From Hyphomicrobiaceae bacterium (GTDB taxonomy: Bacteria; Pseudomonadota; Alphaproteobacteria; Rhizobiales; Methyloligellaceae): DNA of 59,949 nucleotides. A program made the position numbers and the translations under genes. The notes below the pieces were generated by a model. The model ran no database searches. It saw nothing but the letters and a program-made list of their open reading frames with translations, and was not told the origin of the DNA. The first letter of the stretch is position 1; every line of letters starts with the position of its first letter. The stretch lies in contig JALCBY010000021.1 in the NCBI GenBank assembly GCA_028066055.1, positions 1-59,949 on the forward strand, given 5' to 3'. This document shows, piece by piece, positions 43,910 through 53,221 of this stretch.

Positions 43910-44902
43910 TCACGCCGCCGAAAGGCGTGCACCGCGCTGCTTGAAGCGGCGCAGGCTGAACAACACATCCATGGGCGGATCTCCCGCACAGGCGCGAAGT
44001 TCCTCGATTTGCGGCATCACCGTTTCGCGGTCGCGTCCATGGATCATGCAGAACAGGTTGTAGGGCCAGCGCGGACGGTGGCGGTCCCGGCGGTAGCACA
44101 GAGTGACAAATGGATACCGCGCGAAGGTCTCGCCAACCGCGTCGACCTCATTGTCCGCGATATCCCAGACCACCATGGCATTCGCCCGGTAGCCGAGTTC
44201 GCGATGGCGGACGACCAATCCCAGCCGTTTGACGATTCCCGCTTGTACCAGCTGATCCAGTCTCTCGATGACATCGTCCTCACTCATTCCAGCCCGGCTC
44301 GCGATTTCCGCATAGGGGCGCGCGACGACCGGAATGCCGTCTTCGATCGCCTGAAGCAGATTCAGATCTTCGGCGCAAACATCTGAGATGCATGGCTTCT
44401 TTCCGGCCGCGGCCCCGCTATTGACTTGCGGACGCGCCTGCGGAGCGTTCCCGCCGGCAACTGGAAAACCCAGATCAATGTGATAGGCGGTGCGCAACGG
44501 CAGATCGAGTACATCCAGCCCTGTCCTCTCCGCGATCCGGCCGATGGCGTCGCCCACTGCTTTTCTGTTCCGGCCCGTCACGACAAACCAGAGATTGAAG
44601 CGGTGCCCGCGCTCGTAGTTGTGGTTGACCCCCGGTTCCGCGTTAACCTCCTGCGCGACCTCCTCAAGTCTGGCGCGCGGGACGGCCATTGCCGCGAGCG
44701 TGCTCGCTCCGGCCGTGTTCGGCGCAACAACGGCACCGACGCGAGAGAGAACGCCCAGCCGGGCGAGCTCGCGCAGCATGCCGAGCACCGTGAGTTCGGA
44801 CACGCCCAGATCAAGCGCGATGCGCGCATAGGGCGTGGAATGGAGCGGGAATCCCCGCTGCCAGCCATCGATAAGCTTCAGATGTGTCTCGCCGAGTTGC
44901 AT
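43910..44902 (-). CDS. nirDL: Fused siroheme decarboxylase NirD-NirL
   Basis: 330 aa made of two AsnC-like halves. Residues about 1-150 carry VNHNYERGHRFNLWFVVTG (NirD-like). Residues about 175-330 carry RDRHRPRWPYNLFCMIHG (NirL-like). A Gly/Ala/Pro-rich linker joins them. A single nirD-L gene is known from some denitrifiers. With NirG and NirH this completes the four-component decarboxylase. Confidence 0.86.
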   Translation of the reverse strand: MQLGETHLKLIDGWQRGFPLHSTPYARIALDLGVSELTVLGMLRELARLGVLSRVGAVVAPNTAGASTLAAMAVPRARLEEVAQEVNAEPGVNHNYERGHRFNLWFVVTGRNRKAVGDAIGRIAERTGLDVLDLPLRTAYHIDLGFPVAGGNAPQARPQVNSGAAAGKKPCISDVCAEDLNLLQAIEDGIPVVARPYAEIASRAGMSEDDVIERLDQLVQAGIVKRLGLVVRHRELGYRANAMVVWDIADNEVDAVGETFARYPFVTLCYRRDRHRPRWPYNLFCMIHGRDRETVMPQIEELRACAGDPPMDVLFSLRRFKQRGARLSAA

Positions 44903-44917
44903 CTCCTGCTCCGGTTG

Positions 44918-46114
44918 CTAGAGCCCGATACGGTGCGCACGCGCTGTCATGAAAATGCCGCTTGGTTTCTGCGCCGGCAGCACGGCCCGTTTCTCATAGG
45001 AATGCGTGTCGTAGACATGCACTTCATTCGCATCGCGAACGGACAGCCAGACCTCGTGACCGCGCGGCGCAAACTCCATATGCAGCGCCGCCGGTCCCGG
45101 CTTGAACTCATGCACGACAGTAAGGGACGGAATATCGACCACCTGTATGGTGTCATTTCGCGGATGGGCGAAGTTGACCCAGGCGTAGCGCCCGTCAGGA
45201 CGCGCAACCGCGAAGATCGGCTGCCCGTGTACGGGAATGCGGCCAACCTCCTCAAACGACGCCGCGTCCACGACAAGCAACTCATGCCGTCCCACGGCCG
45301 GAAGCAGAAACCTGCCGCCGCCAAGAGCCCAGCCTTCAAGATGCGGCATCTTGTAGACGGGAAGCTTCTTCTCACCTCTGCCGTAACCGGACAGAATGCG
45401 CCGAGGCTCGGCCTTGTCCTGCCAAAGATCGATATGCGTAAGCCCGTCCTCGCCGAAGAGCCCCGCGATGTAATGCCGTCCGTCGCCGGTGATCAGCGCG
45501 TCATACGGCAGTTCGCCGATGCCTTTGTGACGGGCGATCCGTGGTTCGCCGTTACCGGAGAAATCGGCGATCCAGATTTCGCCCGCATCGTAGAGTGTGT
45601 AGATGAACCGCCGGCCCGGTGCGTCGACGAGGCCGACCGTCTTGGAGCGCTTGTCCGCGCCGTATGTCGCGGGGATATCTGCCACCGGCTCCAGCGTCGA
45701 TGCATCGAACACGCGTATACCGCCCGGCTTGTAGTTCGATACCGCGACAAGTTGCCCGTCATCCGATATCGCGCCGCCGATGGCATTGCCCGCCTGCATG
45801 ATGCGCTTGACGATGGCGCCTTCGAGAATGTCGAGTTTGGTCAAGCCGCCGTCGCGTCCGAAAATGTAAGCGTAGCGGGCATCCCGCGAATAAACGGCAG
45901 ACGCGTGCGAAAGATCGCCAAGACCCTCGACCCGCCTCACGATTTCGCGTGCCGTCGTATCGGCAATCAGAATCGAACCGGTCGCACGCTCGATGATGAT
46001 CGCCAGATCGCCGGTACCACGCAGGGTCGTCGCACATGCCCGGACCGGCGAAGCGGAGGCAGCAGCCGCAGCCGCACCAAGCCCTGAAACCTTGAGAAAC
46101 TCGCGCCGCTTCAT
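44918..46114 (-). CDS. nirF: Heme d1 biosynthesis protein NirF
   Basis: 398 aa d1-type beta-propeller lacking a cytochrome c domain. The N-terminus MKRREFLKVSGLGAAAAAA resembles a twin-arginine/lipoprotein-type export signal, and the Cys in PVRACATT could be a lipobox. NirF acts on late heme d1 intermediates in the periplasm. The ATG at 46114 overlaps nirC by 4 bp and is favoured over the longer frame. Confidence 0.86.
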   Translation of the reverse strand: MKRREFLKVSGLGAAAAAASASPVRACATTLRGTGDLAIIIERATGSILIADTTAREIVRRVEGLGDLSHASAVYSRDARYAYIFGRDGGLTKLDILEGAIVKRIMQAGNAIGGAISDDGQLVAVSNYKPGGIRVFDASTLEPVADIPATYGADKRSKTVGLVDAPGRRFIYTLYDAGEIWIADFSGNGEPRIARHKGIGELPYDALITGDGRHYIAGLFGEDGLTHIDLWQDKAEPRRILSGYGRGEKKLPVYKMPHLEGWALGGGRFLLPAVGRHELLVVDAASFEEVGRIPVHGQPIFAVARPDGRYAWVNFAHPRNDTIQVVDIPSLTVVHEFKPGPAALHMEFAPRGHEVWLSVRDANEVHVYDTHSYEKRAVLPAQKPSGIFMTARAHRIGL

Positions 46115-46449
46115 TGGGGGAACCCTTTCTTCAGATTGTCCGCAATCCACATGGCGTCCTCCTCGCTCAGCTCACCCTGCCATGGCGGCATCGGTTTGCC
46201 GGGAACACCGCCGAGAATGATCGACGCGATGCTTTCACTCTCCAGATCTGCCAGGCTTTCCGGAAGCAATGGCCCGCCCAGACCGCCTTTCAGCGTCATG
46301 CCGTGGCACGATCCGCAGTCCTGACGCACGAGATGCGTGAGCTCACTTTCCCGAGCGGAGTCGAGCGCATGGGCCGGAACAATCGTCTCGCTGCCGACCA
46401 GAGCCGCGCTACTCAGCAGCAGCGGCAAAATGATCATCCTGAATGACAT
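46111..46449 (-). CDS. nirC: Cytochrome c NirC
   Basis: 112 aa. Signal peptide (about 1-29), one heme site CGSCH (46-50) and a C-terminal Met ligand in KPMPPW. NirC is a small monoheme cytochrome linked to NirS electron supply or d1 maturation. It starts inside the 3' end of nirE (41-bp overlap). The long open frame upstream is not coding. Confidence 0.82.
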   Translation of the reverse strand: MSFRMIILPLLLSSAALVGSETIVPAHALDSARESELTHLVRQDCGSCHGMTLKGGLGGPLLPESLADLESESIASIILGGVPGKPMPPWQGELSEEDAMWIADNLKKGFPQ

Positions 46450-47188
46450 CAAACATCTGTCCCTGGGCCTGGGCCACGGCGACGACATCGCCAATGATGA
46501 ACACGACCGGACTCTCAAGTCCGGCAACCTTCGCAGCGCACGGGAGACCACCCAACGTCGTGGCGAACCGGCGTTCCTCTGGGCGGGTGGCGTTTGAAAC
46601 CGCAAGCACCGGCGTGGTGGCCGATCGGCCATGCGCGAGCAGCGCGCGCGCGATCTTTGCGATATTTGCGAGTCCCATGTAGACCACCAGAGTGGTATCC
46701 GGGTCGGCCAGCCCCTCCCAGTCAAAATCGAGCTCGGCATCCGCGCGGGAGTGACCCGTCAGATAACGGACACTGCTGGCTAGGCCGCGATGGGTGAGCG
46801 GAAGCCTTGCGGCAGCCGCGGCTCCCTGCGCGGCCGTGATACCGGGAACGACCTCGTACGTGACGCCTGCCGCCCGCAGAATGAGCGCCTCTTCGCCGCC
46901 ACGGCCGAACATCAACGGATCGCCGCCTTTCAGCCGGACGACCGAGCGCCCGCGCCTTGCGAGGGAGAGCAGAAGCGCGTTTATCTCATCCTGCGGGACC
47001 GGATGGCAGTAAGGACGCTTGCCGACATCGAAACGCTCCGCAGACGCCGGCGCGAGGTCGAGAATGTCGTCGGAAACCAGCCGGTCATAAACCAGCACAT
47101 CGCAATCCTGGATCAACCGGACAGCTTTGAGCGTCAGTAGCTCAACGTCACCGGGACCCGCGCCAACAAGAAAAACACGTCCAACCAT
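46409..47188 (-). CDS. nirE: Uroporphyrinogen-III C-methyltransferase NirE
   Basis: 259 aa SUMT. It has VGAGPGDVELLTLKA at the start, the YDRLVS and RLKGGDPLMFGRGGEEA motifs, and VVPGITAAQGAAAAARLPLTHRG. It makes precorrin-2, the entry to siroheme and heme d1. There is no CysG oxidase domain. The ATG at 47188 has AGGGAGAAG upstream. A perfect DNR box is centred 73-74 bp before the start, giving nirE its own anaerobic promoter. Confidence 0.88.
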   Translation of the reverse strand: MVGRVFLVGAGPGDVELLTLKAVRLIQDCDVLVYDRLVSDDILDLAPASAERFDVGKRPYCHPVPQDEINALLLSLARRGRSVVRLKGGDPLMFGRGGEEALILRAAGVTYEVVPGITAAQGAAAAARLPLTHRGLASSVRYLTGHSRADAELDFDWEGLADPDTTLVVYMGLANIAKIARALLAHGRSATTPVLAVSNATRPEERRFATTLGGLPCAAKVAGLESPVVFIIGDVVAVAQAQGQMFDVIQDDHFAAAAE

Positions 47189-47254
47189 GCCTGACTTCTC
47201 CCTGCGTCGAGGCTGCTCGTGATTGAACTTTATGCCGGTCGGCGCAAAGGGGCC

Positions 47255-47268
47255 TTGACCCCGGTCAA
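47255..47268 (-). promoter_or_regulatory. DNR/NnrR box upstream of nirE
   Basis: TTGACCCCGGTCAA, a perfect TTGAC-N4-GTCAA palindrome in the gap between the cupredoxin gene and nirE. Spacing to the start matches that of the nirS and oxidoreductase-operon boxes. Confidence 0.8.
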
Positions 47269-47298
47269 ACTGCCGCACCGGATGAGCGAGGCCATGAA

Positions 47299-47727
47299 CT
47301 ATTCGGTGACAATGATGCGGGCCTTCATCCCTTCCTTTTCGAAGTGCGGACCGCACAGATAACCAAGGTCACCCGGCGGGAAATCCATCTTGATCTCGAC
47401 GTTTTCCTCCGAGAACAGCCGGTCGGATTCGGCTTTCCCCTGTTCCTTGAACCAGACGGAATGGCTCGTCCGCTTGTCGACATTGACCCAGCGTACGGTC
47501 GTTCCCTGCTTCACCTTCAACTCGACCGGACAGAAGGTGTATTTGTACATCTTCACAATAGTGACCGGTTCATCCTTGGACGGCTTGCCAAAGAGTTTCT
47601 GATAGCGCTGCTCCGCCTCCTCGCAGATCTTTGCCCGCTCGGCGTCGCTTGCCGCATCCGCGCGCGGGGGTGTCGTGGCCGAAATGCCAAGCATCAGCAG
47701 CGCGGCCAATGCTGATCCCAGAAGCAT
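47299..47727 (-). CDS. Periplasmic cupredoxin
   Basis: 142 aa. Signal peptide about residues 1-26. Type 1 copper ligands are visible as His89 (TSHSVWF), Cys125, His128 and Met134 in YLCGPHFEKEGM. The ATG at 47727 has AGGAGG 7 nt upstream. It lies between the nirT-like fusion gene and nirE, so it most likely shuttles electrons to NirS or to the CuA enzyme of the second operon. It is not a standard pseudoazurin, as extra N-terminal sequence of about 25 residues (29-53) is present. Confidence 0.82.
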   Translation of the reverse strand: MLLGSALAALLMLGISATTPPRADAASDAERAKICEEAEQRYQKLFGKPSKDEPVTIVKMYKYTFCPVELKVKQGTTVRWVNVDKRTSHSVWFKEQGKAESDRLFSEENVEIKMDFPPGDLGYLCGPHFEKEGMKARIIVTE

Positions 47728-47755
47728 CACATATCCTCCTTTTCAGATCACGATC

Positions 47756-49621
47756 CTATTTCTTGACTGCGTTGATCTCCGCTTCAGGATTATCGAGACC
47801 GAACGTGTATTCCAGCGACACGTGGTGGAACCGCGCACTCGTGTAGTCGTCGTGAATGGCGATGCCGATGGTGTAGAGCTTGCCGGGCTCAAGTGTGACG
47901 TCACCGGGTGTATCGGACTTGAGCGAACGGCTCATGACGACGGTCCAGGTATCGCCCGACAATGCACCTTCGGCTGAAACCTTCGCGCCACCTTCAAGCG
48001 TGCGTTGCGCGAGCACCATACCGTTTTCCGGATCGCCTCCCGAACGATAGCGAATGAGATCCATGAAGGTACCGGCCTCGGCAAGCTGGTCGACCTCCTC
48101 CTTTGCCTTGAGCTTGTTCCAGCCGCCACGCTTCTTGCCCCGGCGCCCACGAACTTCGATCTTAGTTCGGCTTTCCGCCAGATACTTGGTAATGCCCTCG
48201 GCAACGTCGAGCCGGCCCGCGGCGTCCGGCACGGCGGCAATGTCATCCTTGCCCGGATGGTCCGGCATATAGCGGGAATCGGCATGGCAGGTGACCCAGC
48301 ATCCCGCCAGCTCCGCATGCTCGATCTCGGTCCCCGCGATCATGACCGCGAGCTTGGTCTCGTTGTCCGGATCCATCTTGCCACCGTCCACAAACGGTGC
48401 CGGTGTGTGTGCGGCGTTTTTCCACCTGAAACGGAAATAGACATTCTCGTGATCGTGAGCCGCCTGCACGGATACGTCGACATGACCGCGCTTGCCCGGT
48501 ATGGGCGTGGGCTCGACCTTTTCTCCGGAGACCAGTTTGGCCCCCATGTCTTTCACTTCCTTGATATGACAGAAGGCACATCGGTCGCCTGTCTTGAAAG
48601 CACGCGCGCCGCCATGATCTTTACCCGTTTGTATCCACTCGAAGGAGGCCTGCCCCGGATAGAACAGCGTGACCGTTTTGGCTTCAACGCCGCTCCAGTC
48701 GATAGGTGAGGACGATCCGGTTGCGGCTCCGCCCGAGGATGCGGCAACCGGCGCCGTTGCACCGGCCTGTCCGGCAGTCTTGGCGAGCTGCTCGGCAATT
48801 TCCTTCGCCGCGATTTCCTTTGCACGGACCTCGATCTGCTCTCTCAAAGCTTCCGCGGCAACTTTCTTGTCGGCCTCTTCTTTCGCGGCCTCCTGCGCTT
48901 CCCTTTCTTCTGCGCGCTTCATGCCTTCGATAAACGACGGCGGAATGGACCTGACATGGGCGACAACGGGTCTCTCGAGCTCTTCGAGTTCTTCCTCCGT
49001 CAGCAGCTTGCGCACGTCGCCATGCGCAATACCCTTGTGACAATCGATACATGTCTGGCCGGTTTCAAAGGCTTTCAGATGTTGCTTGCGCGCACGTGGC
49101 CGTTGAAACTCGGGATTCATGGATTGGAAATTGTGACAGTTCCGGCACTCGCGCGAGTCCGTCTTCTTCATCGATGCCCAAACCCGCTTCGCGAGCGCCA
49201 GCCTCTTGGCCTCGAACTTCGCCGGCGTGTCGATGCTGCCGAGCGCCTTGTGATAGAGCTCACGCGAGGCCTCGATCTTGCGCACAACCTTGTGGAACCA
49301 CGGGTCCGGCACATGACAGTCGGAACAGGTTGCCCTTACGCCCGTGCGGTTCTGGTAGTGAATGGTCGGCTTGTATTCCTGATAGACCGTGTTCTCCATC
49401 TCATGGCAGGAGATGCAAAACCCCAGCGTGTTGGTGGCCTCCATGGCGGTATTGAAACCGCCCCAGAAGATGATACCGGCCGCGAACATGGCCACGGTCC
49501 CGGCGACAGGCAGGCCCCACAGGGACCACTTTCGCCACCCGCCCTTCTTGCTCTCTTCAGCCGTTTTTTCGTCCGTGTTGCTCTTTGCCGCAGGGCGTCT
49601 GCGCGTGCTCTTGGCTGCCAT
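47756..49621 (-). CDS. NapC/NirT-type multiheme cytochrome fused to a C-terminal c-type heme/dehydrogenase-gamma-like domain
   Basis: 621 aa. One membrane helix (about 33-57) is followed by four NapC/NirT hemes: CISCH (69), CSDCH (99), CRNCH (159) and CIDCH (191). A charged coiled-coil linker (about 230-285) then leads to a C-terminal domain with CAFCH (348) and an unusual CWVTCH (440, CX3CH spacing). This domain resembles the ethylbenzene-dehydrogenase gamma or DOMON class. The ATG has GGAGG upstream. It would pass quinol electrons to periplasmic NirS. The fused domain may bring the electrons directly to the reductase or the cupredoxin. Confidence 0.83.
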   Translation of the reverse strand: MAAKSTRRRPAAKSNTDEKTAEESKKGGWRKWSLWGLPVAGTVAMFAAGIIFWGGFNTAMEATNTLGFCISCHEMENTVYQEYKPTIHYQNRTGVRATCSDCHVPDPWFHKVVRKIEASRELYHKALGSIDTPAKFEAKRLALAKRVWASMKKTDSRECRNCHNFQSMNPEFQRPRARKQHLKAFETGQTCIDCHKGIAHGDVRKLLTEEELEELERPVVAHVRSIPPSFIEGMKRAEEREAQEAAKEEADKKVAAEALREQIEVRAKEIAAKEIAEQLAKTAGQAGATAPVAASSGGAATGSSSPIDWSGVEAKTVTLFYPGQASFEWIQTGKDHGGARAFKTGDRCAFCHIKEVKDMGAKLVSGEKVEPTPIPGKRGHVDVSVQAAHDHENVYFRFRWKNAAHTPAPFVDGGKMDPDNETKLAVMIAGTEIEHAELAGCWVTCHADSRYMPDHPGKDDIAAVPDAAGRLDVAEGITKYLAESRTKIEVRGRRGKKRGGWNKLKAKEEVDQLAEAGTFMDLIRYRSGGDPENGMVLAQRTLEGGAKVSAEGALSGDTWTVVMSRSLKSDTPGDVTLEPGKLYTIGIAIHDDYTSARFHHVSLEYTFGLDNPEAEINAVKK

Positions 49622-49757
49622 CGCGTTCCTCCGGAAGTGGTCAGCACCGGTACGAACGGACGCAACGGTGCTTCACTTCCCCCCTCACCTGAAATCAGCT
49701 GGCGATAACCGGATGAGGCAGGCGACACATGCCGCCTGCCTCGGATTGGCTTTCCAA

Positions 49758-51389
49758 TCAGGTAACGTGATTGACCCGATTGTGGACATTGAACTTGCCG
49801 GTCGGGGCGAACAGGCCCTTGATCCGCTTTTTCTCCTTCAATGTCTTGGCGTCGTAGACAACGATTTCGCCGTTTGGTTCCAGACTGTCCTTGCGGTTCC
49901 AGACAGAAACCCAGAATTCCGAACCGTCATCGTTGAATTCGGTGTGAACCGCGACCTTTCCGGGATCCTCGGTTACGCGGATGGTCTCCGCGATCTCGCC
50001 CGTTTTCTTATCCAGTACCTGGATCGACTGCTGGATTTCCGGCTCCGGATGTTTGGTTTGGTCGGCGATCACATATGGTGAATTGGGATGCGTCCGGATG
50101 AACAGGCCTGGACCGTCCGTCTCGACGTTGTAACAGACCTTCCATGCCTGTTCAGGATGGCCTTTCGGGTCGTTACCCCAGGCAGTGATCTTGCCCTCGC
50201 CGAGATAAACGGTGCCGCCAACCGGTCCGCATTTCGGGTCCACCCAGTTGGCGCCCGGGCCCGGATGGGGCTTCTTGCCGACATCGATGAGGGCTTCCGC
50301 CTTCCAGTCCGCAGAGTCGACGACAACCATCTTGTTGGAAGCATTCGCTGCAATCTGGAAATACCGGCCGGTTGGATCGAAGAACCCGTCATGCAGGAAC
50401 TTCGCGGTGTTCATTTGCGAGATTTTCAGATTGTCGAGGTCGGTATAGTCGACCTGCCACATCTGCCCGAGTTCCTTCGCCGAGACGAGGAAGCTATTCT
50501 CGTTCGGCGTTGTATAGACAGCGGCAACGCGACTTTCGTTGACATAGTCGCCGTCGACATTGACGCCGCGTGTCGATACCACCTTCAGCGGCATCATGTC
50601 CTCGGACCGGACGATGACGAAATGCGGAGGCCAGTAACCGCCGCCGATCACGTATTTGCCATCGCCGGAGACCGCAACGTCACGTGCGTCGTAGGCAACC
50701 TGAACTTCCGCGACACGCATTTTATCCGGCGTCTGCCAGAGATCGATCTTGGTGAGTTTTCCGTCGCGCCCCATGGTGTACCAGAAGCGGCCGGGATCAC
50801 TGACTTTCTGCTTTTTGTGATGTTCCGTCGCTTTGAGCACATGCACTGCGTAGCCCGTCGGAATATGGGCCACGATCTCGTGCTTGTCGCCGTCGACGAT
50901 TGCGACCTTGCCGACGTCACGCTCAATCACCAGGAAGAAGTTCTTCCAGTTGCGGCCGTGAAGCGGCTTCTTGGGGTAATCCTTGGGATCGACGAAGACT
51001 TTGCGCCGCTCTTTCATCATGGCCAGCGACATCTCAGGCGGAACCGGCGGTTCTAGCTGAATGTATGTGGCGATGTCCCGGATCTCTTCCTTGGTCATCA
51101 CGTCGTCGAAGTTGTTCATGCCGCCTTCGGTGCCGATCGTGATGATTTTCTCAAGGCGCTTCTGTCCGAGCTTTTTGGTTTCTTTCGGCAATAGGCTTTT
51201 GCCGGTCGCGCCCTTCCGAAGAACGCCATGACAGCCGGCACAGCGTTGGAAATAGATTGTTTTGGATTTCTCGAATGCTTCGTCCGACAGTTTGGGTTCC
51301 TGCGCCTGAGCCTTGGTTGTCACCGCTCCAAGCAGAGAGGCACTAACCGCCAGACCCAGCACGAAACCGGTCCGCACTGGTCTCTTCAT
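49758..51389 (-). CDS. nirS: Cytochrome cd1 nitrite reductase NirS
   Basis: 543 aa. Signal peptide about 1-30, heme c site CAGCH (50-54) and an eight-bladed d1 propeller with the catalytic His pair in FLHDGFF and KKPHPGPGANW. It reduces nitrite to nitric oxide in the periplasm. The ATG at 51389 has GGGGATCAG upstream and gives a correct signal peptide; the longer open frame does not. A perfect DNR box lies about 76 bp before the start. First gene of the nir operon. Confidence 0.92.
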   Translation of the reverse strand: MKRPVRTGFVLGLAVSASLLGAVTTKAQAQEPKLSDEAFEKSKTIYFQRCAGCHGVLRKGATGKSLLPKETKKLGQKRLEKIITIGTEGGMNNFDDVMTKEEIRDIATYIQLEPPVPPEMSLAMMKERRKVFVDPKDYPKKPLHGRNWKNFFLVIERDVGKVAIVDGDKHEIVAHIPTGYAVHVLKATEHHKKQKVSDPGRFWYTMGRDGKLTKIDLWQTPDKMRVAEVQVAYDARDVAVSGDGKYVIGGGYWPPHFVIVRSEDMMPLKVVSTRGVNVDGDYVNESRVAAVYTTPNENSFLVSAKELGQMWQVDYTDLDNLKISQMNTAKFLHDGFFDPTGRYFQIAANASNKMVVVDSADWKAEALIDVGKKPHPGPGANWVDPKCGPVGGTVYLGEGKITAWGNDPKGHPEQAWKVCYNVETDGPGLFIRTHPNSPYVIADQTKHPEPEIQQSIQVLDKKTGEIAETIRVTEDPGKVAVHTEFNDDGSEFWVSVWNRKDSLEPNGEIVVYDAKTLKEKKRIKGLFAPTGKFNVHNRVNHVT

Positions 51390-51458
51390 TTCTGATCCCC
51401 TATTCACAAAAAATTGTTGGCGATTTTGGAATCTTAGTGACTTCCGGCGGGGATCACC

Positions 51459-51472
51459 TTGACCCGGGTCAA
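51459..51472. promoter_or_regulatory. DNR/NnrR box shared by nirS and nnrS
   Basis: TTGACCCGGGTCAA, fully palindromic. Centred 76 bp before the nirS ATG and 88 bp before the nnrS ATG, so a single site can serve both divergent genes. Confidence 0.85.
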
Positions 51473-51553
51473 GTCGCATTCTGACAACAGGCGTTAGGTT
51501 TCATCTGTCCGGAGGCCCTCTCGGGTTGTCCGCCAACAGATTTGGTTTGAGGA

Positions 51554-52807
51554 ATGCGCTCGGACGGGACAACGACCTCATCCAGCCGCAGTACGGAACA
51601 GGCGCAAAGCCGCTCCGCGCTCTTTTTTTCCCACGCCTTTCGTCCGTTCTTTCTCGCCTCAGGCGTCTATGCGGTGCTCGCGCTGGCGGCGTGGCTGGCG
51701 TGGATATCCATTCACGCGATCGGCGCCGTGCCCGCCTTCATGACGGTGGCGGAACCGCTTCATCTCTGGCATGCACACGAAATGATTTACGGTTTTGCGG
51801 CGGCGGCAGCTGGCGGGTTTCTGCTGACAGCCGTTCCCAGCTGGACCGGGGCCAAACATTCGAAAGGCCGGACACTGGCTTTCATGTTTGCCTTGTGGTG
51901 CTGCGGCCGCGTCGCCATGTGGGGCACGGCCGTGTTACCACCGGTGCTGACAACCGTCCTGGACCTGACCTTTCTCCCCATCCTCGGTCTTGCCGCGGCG
52001 CGGCAGCTTGCCGTTCAGCCGGCTCTTCGCAACGTGGTCTTCCTGAGTTTGATCGGCGCCCTCGTCGCAGGAAACGTCCTCTATCATCTGGGACGAATGG
52101 ACATGCTCGAGGACGGTATGTCACTCGGTGTCCGGTTCGGGCTGGCAACCTTCGTGATCATGATCATGGTCATCGGAGGACGCGTCATCCCGGGGTTCAC
52201 CACAAATGCCCTGCGGCGCGAGGACATCGAAGACGAACAGCAACTGCCGGCCAGCCGCACCGTGGTCAATATGGCGAGCCTTGTCCTATCGGTCGCCGCA
52301 TTGACCGGCTTCGTTCTCAAACTGCAGGCGGACGTGGTTGGAGTGCTCGCTGCTGCCGCCGCACTTGCCAACACGGTGCGCCTTGCCGGCTGGCGCGGGC
52401 TCGCGACCCTTTCCTCGCCCATACTGTGGGTTCTTCATCTGGGATACGCGTGGATCATTGTGGGATTTGCCATACTCGCCGCGTCATTGCTGGCGGGCTG
52501 GGCCAGCGAAGCAGCCGCCCTGCACGCTTTCGGGACGGGCGCTGCGGGAACCATGATCCTTGCAATCATGACCCGGGCATCTCTGGGACATACCGGTCGC
52601 GGGCTTGTCGTATCCGGGCCCATTGTGACCGCCTACGGTCTGGTATCGGTGGCCGCACTATTGCGTTGCTTCGGACCGGCGGCGCTACCGCAGTATTTCA
52701 ATGAGATCATGCTCGGCGCAGGCGCTGCGTGGATCGCAGCCTACGTGCTCTTTACGGTTGTTTTCACACCCATCCTTCTCGGACCGAGGGTTGCGCGCAA
52801 CCGGTAG
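51554..52807 (+). CDS. nnrS: NnrS family heme/copper membrane protein
   Basis: 417 aa, about 12 membrane helices. The opening SHAFRPFFLASGVYAV and EPLHLWHAHEMIYGF with several His residues are NnrS hallmarks. NnrS protects against NO stress and is usually under NO-responsive control, which fits the DNR box shared with nirS. The start at 51554 has GAGGA directly abutting it, so the true start could differ by a few codons. It is convergent with the hemerythrin gene. Confidence 0.87.
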   Translation: MRSDGTTTSSSRSTEQAQSRSALFFSHAFRPFFLASGVYAVLALAAWLAWISIHAIGAVPAFMTVAEPLHLWHAHEMIYGFAAAAAGGFLLTAVPSWTGAKHSKGRTLAFMFALWCCGRVAMWGTAVLPPVLTTVLDLTFLPILGLAAARQLAVQPALRNVVFLSLIGALVAGNVLYHLGRMDMLEDGMSLGVRFGLATFVIMIMVIGGRVIPGFTTNALRREDIEDEQQLPASRTVVNMASLVLSVAALTGFVLKLQADVVGVLAAAAALANTVRLAGWRGLATLSSPILWVLHLGYAWIIVGFAILAASLLAGWASEAAALHAFGTGAAGTMILAIMTRASLGHTGRGLVVSGPIVTAYGLVSVAALLRCFGPAALPQYFNEIMLGAGAAWIAAYVLFTVVFTPILLGPRVARNR

Positions 52808-52812
52808 AATAC

Positions 52813-53214
52813 TCAGACACCGAGTTTTTTGTGCAGCCTCGCATCCTTGGTCTTGAAATGGTTCACGAACCAGTCGCGCACGGCCGCGCCAAGCGCATTC
52901 TTGTAATCCGCGTCGGTTCCCGCTTCAAAGTCGTCCATGATGTCGCGCAGATCGTCGAGCAGCTTTTCATGGTCGGCCTTGTGGTCGGCATACTCGTCAT
53001 AGTGGTGCTTGCGCATCACCGTTTCTTCAAGGGCAAAGTGCGCCGAAATTTTCGCGAAAACCTCGCCGAGGAAATCACTCACTTTCTCCCGCGACGCATT
53101 CGCACCGATCTGCTCGTGCAGCTCGTTGATCAGTTCGACCAGTTCCTGGTGCTCATGGTCCACTTCCGTGACACCGGTCTCGAATTCCTTGCGCCATTCG
53201 ATCAGACCCATCAT
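52813..53214 (-). CDS. Bacteriohemerythrin
   Basis: 133 aa four-helix di-iron protein. It has the opening W..EF.TGV..VD followed by H20 and the HFALEETVMRKHHYDEYADHKADH and WFVNHFKTKDARL segments that hold the remaining ligands. It binds O2 or NO. The ATG at 53214 has AGGAG upstream. As the last gene of the second respiratory operon it probably buffers NO or delivers O2/NO to membrane enzymes. Confidence 0.85.
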   Translation of the reverse strand: MMGLIEWRKEFETGVTEVDHEHQELVELINELHEQIGANASREKVSDFLGEVFAKISAHFALEETVMRKHHYDEYADHKADHEKLLDDLRDIMDDFEAGTDADYKNALGAAVRDWFVNHFKTKDARLHKKLGV

Positions 53215-53221
53215 CGCTCTC

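Noticed and set aside
44426-46087. Plus-strand open frame of 553 codons
   Set aside because: It is antisense to nirF and nirDL, has no recognisable domain, and arises from high GC in the third codon positions of the true genes.
51526-52704. Plus-strand open frame overlapping nnrS in another frame
   Set aside because: The nnrS frame has 12 membrane helices and family motifs; the other frame is an Arg-rich shadow.
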